From NCBI GenBank assembly GCA_964621615.1, contig CAZUMW010000046.1, positions 1 through 36,982 of the forward strand: a stretch of 36,982 nucleotides of DNA. The letters are read 5' to 3'. Positions 32,046 through 36,982 of this stretch are shown here, piece by piece; position 1 is the first letter of the stretch; each line of letters begins with the position of its first letter. The translations under genes were made by a program, and so were the position numbers. The notes below the pieces were generated by a model. It was not told where the DNA came from and did not search any database. It worked only from the letters and a program-made list of their open reading frames with translations. Origin of the DNA: CAZUMW01 sp964621615. GTDB taxonomy: Bacteria > Desulfobacterota > WTBG01 > CAIYCZ01 > CAIRTM01.

Positions 32046-32062
32046 GATAACAGGAGAAAGCT

Positions 32063-32392
32063 ATGCCGATATATGAATATGAGTGCAATAGATGCGGGGC
32101 TGTATTTGATTGTGTCGTATTAAAGTCCTCTGACGAGCATATTCCGGAGTGCACTTCGTGCGGCGGTACCGATGTGCGCAAGCTTGTTTCGCGGGTTCGC
32201 TATATGGCAGGACCCAATGAAGGCGGGCTGGCCGAAAATGCCGAGCAGCGGCTTATGAACACTGTAGGGAAAAATACAGATGACCGTACGCGAAAAGAGA
32301 TTAAGGACATTGCCCGCACCGCCGCGAAGCGGGGTAAGCGGCGGTTCAACCACATGATGGATACGGGAAAGTCCGAAAATATAGAATATTGA
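32063..32392 (+). CDS. FmdB-family zinc ribbon protein
   Basis: 109 residues. The N-terminus MPIYEYECNRCG with a second CTSCGG pair (C21-... through about residue 34) makes the four-cysteine zinc ribbon that defines the FmdB/CxxC family. The rest is charged and probably flexible. These proteins are often annotated as regulators, but their molecular role is not established. The ribosome site AGGAGAAAG lies just before the ATG. The gene sits behind the structured leader, so its expression may be controlled there. Confidence 0.9.
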   Translation: MPIYEYECNRCGAVFDCVVLKSSDEHIPECTSCGGTDVRKLVSRVRYMAGPNEGGLAENAEQRLMNTVGKNTDDRTRKEIKDIARTAAKRGKRRFNHMMDTGKSENIEY

Positions 32393-32412
32393 TACGTTCG
32401 GGCCCGCGATAT

Positions 32413-32433
32413 AACAGCGGCACCGCCGCTGTT
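32413..32433. repeat. Perfect 9-bp hairpin downstream of fmdB
   Basis: AACAGCGGC and GCCGCTGTT pair perfectly around ACC, 21 bp after the fmdB stop. No T-run follows on the plus strand, so it is at best a weak terminator or an mRNA 3'-end stabiliser. Confidence 0.5.
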
Positions 32434-32455
32434 GGCAGCAGATCTGTCTCCAGGC

Positions 32456-32494
32456 TTTGCAAAGAAAGCCCGGCGGCGATTAACGCCGCCGGGC
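32456..32494 (-). terminator. Terminator of the large secreted protein gene
   Basis: GCCCGGCGGCG (32468-32478) and CGCCGCCGGGC (32484-32494) form an 11-bp perfect, very GC-rich stem with a 5-nt loop. Read on the minus strand it is followed by TTTCTTTGC. It lies about 37 bp past the stop of the minus-strand gene ending at 32531. Confidence 0.7.
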
Positions 32495-32530
32495 GCGGGG
32501 GACTGCCGCTTTATATATCCCGGCGATTGG

Positions 32531-35500
32531 CTATTTCGACACGAGATCGATAAAGGGCAGCGAAACCGAGCAGGACGTTGCCACTGACTCAGTCCCCGTT
32601 TGTACGCTCACCTTAAGAGCATCGATTCCTCCGGTAAGAATTTTTGGACGAACCCATATGCGGCAGACGATCGTATCCTCATCCACAACCGTTGTTTTCA
32701 CAATCCGTACGCTATTCGAGGGAGCAAAGGAAACGGCAGTATCGGGGCCGAAGCTGGTATTGCTTCCCTGAATGGTTATCGTCTGTCGAAGCGGGAACAT
32801 CCATGCCTGCCGCAGCGATTTCCCGATGATGCTGATGGAGGGTACCGGTTCAGGGGTTGTATCCTCCTCCTCTTCATCCTCCGGGGTTTCCTCTACGGTG
32901 TCTTCGGGTTCTTCCGGTGCAGGCTGTTCTACGGTTTCATCGGTTGTTTCCTCATCAGTGGTTTCCGGTGCCGTTTCCGGAGGGCTGCTTGAGGATCCGC
33001 CGCCTGATGAACCACCTGAAGAGCCGCCTGAGGAACCGCCGCTGGAAGAACCGCCGTCGTTTTTGGTGCCGCTGTCACTGCTTTGCGCCTCAACGGCCTC
33101 CCCGGTGAAAATGAGATTCAGCATGTCAACATCGGACACGTCGACCTGTATGTTTGTGTTGAAGGTATAGCCTTCTTTTTCAAGGGTTATTAAATACAGG
33201 CCGGGCGCAAGTTCGCTCACCGTAAAAGTGCCGTCTTCAGCGGTTGTGGTAGCGGTGACTTCTGTTGAATCGCTCATTACGGTAACGGAGACATCTGCAA
33301 GAGCTTCATTGGTGTCCTGGTTCTGAACGGTTCCGGAAATTGTTCTTGTTTCGGCAACTTGTAAGGCTATGATGTCTTCTGCACAACAGTCAGCGGTTGC
33401 CACGGTAATTTCAACGAGTTCCGGGCTGTATGTGTAGCCCCCGTCAATCGGCGTGATTCTGTATGGGTCACAGGCCGGCATTCCTTCAAACGTGTAGGTA
33501 CCGCTTTCATTTGTCTGCACTGTCTGCGAATGTCCGCAACCGGCACATCGAACCGAAACACCTGCAATGCCGGTATTTTCGGCATCCATAATCTCGCCGG
33601 TAATGCTGAACGTTTCCGCTGCCGGAGGTTCGGATGGTTCGCCGATCTCCCAGGAGCTTGTAAGTAGAACGGTACCGATGTCGAGCTCCTGCCGGGCCTC
33701 GGCATCGGTTGCTATTATTAAACCCGGAAGAAAAGATATTTCGGTATAGCTGTCCGGATTTGTGTCGAAGCTCTCGCACCCGAATATGCCGCCGCTGTAA
33801 ACCTCACTCATTATGCCGGTGAACCGTTCATCGTACCACTGCTCTATCCAGGATTCCTGGAGGTAAAGGAACATTTCACGGCCGCAGATGTCAGGCCCTT
33901 CGTTATAGCAGCGGTCGTTAATATAACTGTTAATAATGTCGGTTTTTGCCAAATAAAAGGGTTCCCCCGGTACGAAGGGACCGTTAAACGGTGGCAGCAA
34001 GGGCAGAATATGTGAAAAATCAGTCGCCTCAAGACCCGGATCCTGCGGGATACAGTTTTTAACCAGGGAAAGATCAGGTATTTCTACGTCCGATCCGCAT
34101 TTCGGCAGAGGATTGCGCAGGGTAATGTACTGGAGCATGTTGTTCATGCTGTGGATTTTGGCCACATCGTATTCGGCGCCGTCTGAGAAAAAGGTTTCCC
34201 CTTCGGCGATTATGCGTCCTGCCTGAACAATGCAGCTGTACGGCCCGTTCAGAGAATCGATGGCAATTACCTTCAGGTACCACGGCATGGTGATCGGTAC
34301 GACATCATCCATGGTTCCTTTCATGAGGGTATGACGGTTTGCAATCAGCATTTCACCCGTGCGAAGGGTTATAACCCCATTGTCTACCAGCACTTCATCG
34401 TTGTACGCCCGCGGATAGGTGATTCGGAACTGTACAAATGCATCATTGCCTGCTCCTCCGATTGCCGTAACCGTCGCCCGGTGATCGATAAACTGAATCG
34501 AGGGAAACGTGGCTTGTGCAGGAAGCTCTATGGTCAGCTCTTCGGTGGAGATGTCGATATATTTTTCAGCTGAATTGACTTCCGACAGAGTAGTTATAAA
34601 TGTTCCTTCATTGGCGAAATCGGGAAACCAGCTTTCAAGACCGATTTGAAAGTTACCTCCACACGGAAAATCATTCGGGCAAATATTCCAGGCCGTCGGG
34701 AACAGGAAGTATGTGTCGCCGGCTGTAGCCAGTGTCGGGTTCCCGCTGCTGTCAAGCAGCATATAGGTGTATTCTTTCACGATATCGGCGGATGTATCGG
34801 GAATAGAAGCGATATCCGCTCCCATTTCCGTCTCGCCGATCGGCTCATCGAGCACCGGAACATACCACTGGCGCAGAAAGACCTTCTGATTGGCATCTTT
34901 GCCGCTTACCACAAGCTGGTATTCATAATCAGCATCGTCAAGCCAGGCGGGGTTAAGCTGGATAAAATCCTTTTCCGGTGCTTCAGGGTGGTCCGGGTCA
35001 AACGGGGCAACCGGATCGATGTAGGGGAACGCTGCATCTCTGCTTCCTTCACCGTATATACGAAGAGAGTTATTGTCGCCGACATACACATCATCGTATT
35101 TATTTGGATTATACACCAGCTTTACCCGTGCGCCGTCCGAATTCGGGGCGACAAATGAACTGGTGAGAATGGTGTCGAAATATCTGCCCGGGCGCTCAAA
35201 GATAAGTTCAGTGTAATGATAAGGAGTTGTTTCAATCACACGAGAATCGTCAAATCCATCGCTGGTATCATTGAGTATTTCACAAATCTGCCCGGTAAAC
35301 CTGCTTTCGCATTGCTCCTCTATCCAGTACTCGGCAATGCGGTTCTGGATTACATTCCACAAACCCTCTGCAATCAGATTTCGTTGCCGGTAGATCCGTA
35401 TTGTACAATATTCCAATATGGACTGAGGGGCAATGGAAATATTGACGTCAGCTTCGGTCGGCGATTTCACCGTTATTGAATTAACGGTTACCCATTCACA

Positions 35501-36859
35501 ATCGAACACAATAGAGGTCATCTGTTCCATGACCGGTTCACAGGTGGTTATTCTCACCGTCATGGTATCACCGGGGAGAACATAGGGGGGTACGGCCCAG
35601 AGATCCGTATATCGATCATACTCGGCTATGTCGTCAACCACGCTGTGGCGCATATTAAAGGGAGGAAGAAACGGAATGCGGTTTCCGCTGGCAACGCATT
35701 TTTTTTCAACGGTCAGCTCCGGGAACACAACATCGCAACCGCATTTGGGTATGGGGTTCCGTATGGTTATGTACTTGAGGCCGAAGTCGCCGATGGCCAG
35801 TTTTGCAATATCATATTCCGCCCCATCGCTGAAGATCGTTTCGCCTTCTGCAATCAGCCTTCCCACCGTCAGTATAACATATGGATCCTCAATGTCGGTT
35901 TCGGTATTAATCGCATCGACTACCACATAAAACGGAGTGGTCAGCGCCTCAGGCGTACCGTTTATCACAAGTACGTGCCTTCCTGCGGTCAGCATGTCGC
36001 CGGTTCTGAGCGTTATCGATGTTCCCCCGACTTTTGACTCTGCGTCATAGGCAAGCGGATAATGAATTGCCAGCTGGACAAATGCCTCAAAGGTGTTGCC
36101 GCCAATCCTTTCCACCGTCACGCGGTGGTCGATAAACTGTATGCTGTCTCCTTCCTCAAGGGGTTCGACCGGCTGCGTATAAATATTGATATTTCCCTCT
36201 TCGGCGTTGGCATTCAATAAAGAGATTTTATTTTCATTTGTAAAATTCCACTCCTCAAGGCCGATCTGGTAATTGTTCCCTTCGTCGTCCTCCCATGCTG
36301 TGGGCAGCGGGAAATTCGCCCCGGCAACCGCTTCGGTCGGATTTCCTGAAGAATCAAGCATCATATACGTGTATTCTTTGACAATATCATCGCTTGTTTG
36401 TGCATCAACATCATCGACCCACACGGTGCCCTTTGGCTCAGCGAGGTCGGGTACATACCACTGTTTCAAAAATACTTTGATATTGCCGTTTCGGCCGTTT
36501 GTTACTATTTCTCCGAATGCCGGGTCGAGATCTGCAAGGAACGCAGGTTCCATGGTAAGAAAATCCATTGGTGGTGACTCAACGTTCTCGAGACCAAACG
36601 GGCCGTCTTCGGTCGCGTACGGAAACGGCGCATCCATGCCGCTTTTACTGTACAGCCGGACGCTGCCTGCAGAATTTGAGTCATCCAGGTTGTTTTCAGG
36701 ATTGTTTATATAAATGCCTTCTTCGTTTAACGGATTGAAAATGAATTTCACCCGTTCAGAGCCGTCTGTGGAGGCGTATGACTGTGCTGTGAGCGCCACA
36801 GAAAGAAAAAATACGGCACAGGCTACGGCCATAAATTTAAAATAATTATATGTATTCAT
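32531..36859 (-). CDS. Very large secreted protein with two ~520-residue repeats and C-terminal beta-sandwich domains
   Basis: 1442 residues from 36859, where a signal peptide begins (MNTYNYFKF, then a hydrophobic run ending AQSYAS) and GGGGGGA precedes the ATG. An ATG at 36919 also has GGAGGG, so the start is uncertain by 20 residues. Two long repeats (about 32-565 and 571-1075) share KVFL(K/R)QWYVP, DIVKEYTYM-LDSSGNPT, IQFIDHR, AEGET-FSDGAEYD and YIT-RNP-PKCG-DV. Two carboxypeptidase-regulatory-like domains follow (about 1078-1165 and 1170-1255), then a Ser/Gly linker, a Pro/Glu/Thr acidic linker and a final IPT/TIG-like domain (about 1340-1442). Adhesion or surface structure is plausible, but the repeat family is not one I recognise. 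Confidence 0.75.
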   Translation of the reverse strand: MNTYNYFKFMAVACAVFFLSVALTAQSYASTDGSERVKFIFNPLNEEGIYINNPENNLDDSNSAGSVRLYSKSGMDAPFPYATEDGPFGLENVESPPMDFLTMEPAFLADLDPAFGEIVTNGRNGNIKVFLKQWYVPDLAEPKGTVWVDDVDAQTSDDIVKEYTYMMLDSSGNPTEAVAGANFPLPTAWEDDEGNNYQIGLEEWNFTNENKISLLNANAEEGNINIYTQPVEPLEEGDSIQFIDHRVTVERIGGNTFEAFVQLAIHYPLAYDAESKVGGTSITLRTGDMLTAGRHVLVINGTPEALTTPFYVVVDAINTETDIEDPYVILTVGRLIAEGETIFSDGAEYDIAKLAIGDFGLKYITIRNPIPKCGCDVVFPELTVEKKCVASGNRIPFLPPFNMRHSVVDDIAEYDRYTDLWAVPPYVLPGDTMTVRITTCEPVMEQMTSIVFDCEWVTVNSITVKSPTEADVNISIAPQSILEYCTIRIYRQRNLIAEGLWNVIQNRIAEYWIEEQCESRFTGQICEILNDTSDGFDDSRVIETTPYHYTELIFERPGRYFDTILTSSFVAPNSDGARVKLVYNPNKYDDVYVGDNNSLRIYGEGSRDAAFPYIDPVAPFDPDHPEAPEKDFIQLNPAWLDDADYEYQLVVSGKDANQKVFLRQWYVPVLDEPIGETEMGADIASIPDTSADIVKEYTYMLLDSSGNPTLATAGDTYFLFPTAWNICPNDFPCGGNFQIGLESWFPDFANEGTFITTLSEVNSAEKYIDISTEELTIELPAQATFPSIQFIDHRATVTAIGGAGNDAFVQFRITYPRAYNDEVLVDNGVITLRTGEMLIANRHTLMKGTMDDVVPITMPWYLKVIAIDSLNGPYSCIVQAGRIIAEGETFFSDGAEYDVAKIHSMNNMLQYITLRNPLPKCGSDVEIPDLSLVKNCIPQDPGLEATDFSHILPLLPPFNGPFVPGEPFYLAKTDIINSYINDRCYNEGPDICGREMFLYLQESWIEQWYDERFTGIMSEVYSGGIFGCESFDTNPDSYTEISFLPGLIIATDAEARQELDIGTVLLTSSWEIGEPSEPPAAETFSITGEIMDAENTGIAGVSVRCAGCGHSQTVQTNESGTYTFEGMPACDPYRITPIDGGYTYSPELVEITVATADCCAEDIIALQVAETRTISGTVQNQDTNEALADVSVTVMSDSTEVTATTTAEDGTFTVSELAPGLYLITLEKEGYTFNTNIQVDVSDVDMLNLIFTGEAVEAQSSDSGTKNDGGSSSGGSSGGSSGGSSGGGSSSSPPETAPETTDEETTDETVEQPAPEEPEDTVEETPEDEEEEDTTPEPVPSISIIGKSLRQAWMFPLRQTITIQGSNTSFGPDTAVSFAPSNSVRIVKTTVVDEDTIVCRIWVRPKILTGGIDALKVSVQTGTESVATSCSVSLPFIDLVSK

Positions 36860-36982
36860 ATTTTTCCCCCCGCTGATTGTAATCCTTATTACGTTGTAAA
36901 GGATTTCTCTTATATACATATTCCCTCCCTTTATTTTATTTGCACCTCCTTTCGATTGAATTGAGGGAATTAAAGTCTTATT

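Noticed and set aside
34646..35158. 170-residue and neighbouring plus-strand frames under the large secreted protein
   Set aside because: The minus-strand frame is continuous with a signal peptide and internal repeats; the plus-strand frames are shadows of it.

Overview
The window looks like a chromosomal stretch of an anaerobic bacterium, most likely a member of the Desulfobacterota (former Deltaproteobacteria). The evidence is an oxygen-independent cobamide pathway with an anaerobic benzimidazole branch, two-subunit iron-sulfur fumarase, a methylmalonyl-CoA mutase GTPase (MeaB type), a DUF6178-like protein and secreted proteins of a style common in that group. No rRNA, tRNA, CRISPR array or transposase gene was seen. 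The organism assignment is inference.

Region 1 (about 1-13.8 kb) is a cobamide factory. A four-gene module (bzaD-like radical SAM protein, bzaC-like O-methyltransferase, cobT, bzaF/ThiC-like synthase) should make and activate a substituted benzimidazole lower ligand. cobS lies convergent to it. A seven-gene, tightly packed operon follows: cbiB, cbiC, cbiL, cbiD, fused cbiE-cbiT, fused cbiF-cbiG, cbiH. The chelatase, cbiJ, cbiA, cbiP and nucleotide-loop kinase genes are not in the window.

Region 2 (13.8-23.4 kb) begins with an unrecognised protein that I read as two tandem kinase-like domains. It is followed by a MeaB-type GTPase, an acyl-CoA-ligase-like protein with altered catalytic motifs, malate dehydrogenase and fumarase alpha/beta. 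A small membrane protein, a HAD phosphatase and a dicarboxylate/amino-acid symporter complete the region. MeaB, fumarase and malate dehydrogenase fit the methylmalonyl-CoA route of propionate metabolism, which needs the cobamide made by region 1.

Region 3 (23.5-37 kb) is more accessory in character. It holds a secreted Asp-box (BNR) repeat protein on the minus strand, an NAD-dependent epimerase, a DUF6178-like protein with a small partner, a membrane M48 peptidase with C-terminal TPRs, an FmdB-type zinc ribbon protein behind a highly structured leader, and a very large secreted protein built from two ~520-residue repeats on the minus strand.

The main unexplained signals are: a ~107-bp intergenic repeat with two full copies, one diverged and one truncated copy; direct repeats flanking the bza module; the duplicated kinase-like protein; the ligase that has lost its P-loop and its A10 lysine; and the rod-like RNA upstream of fmdB.
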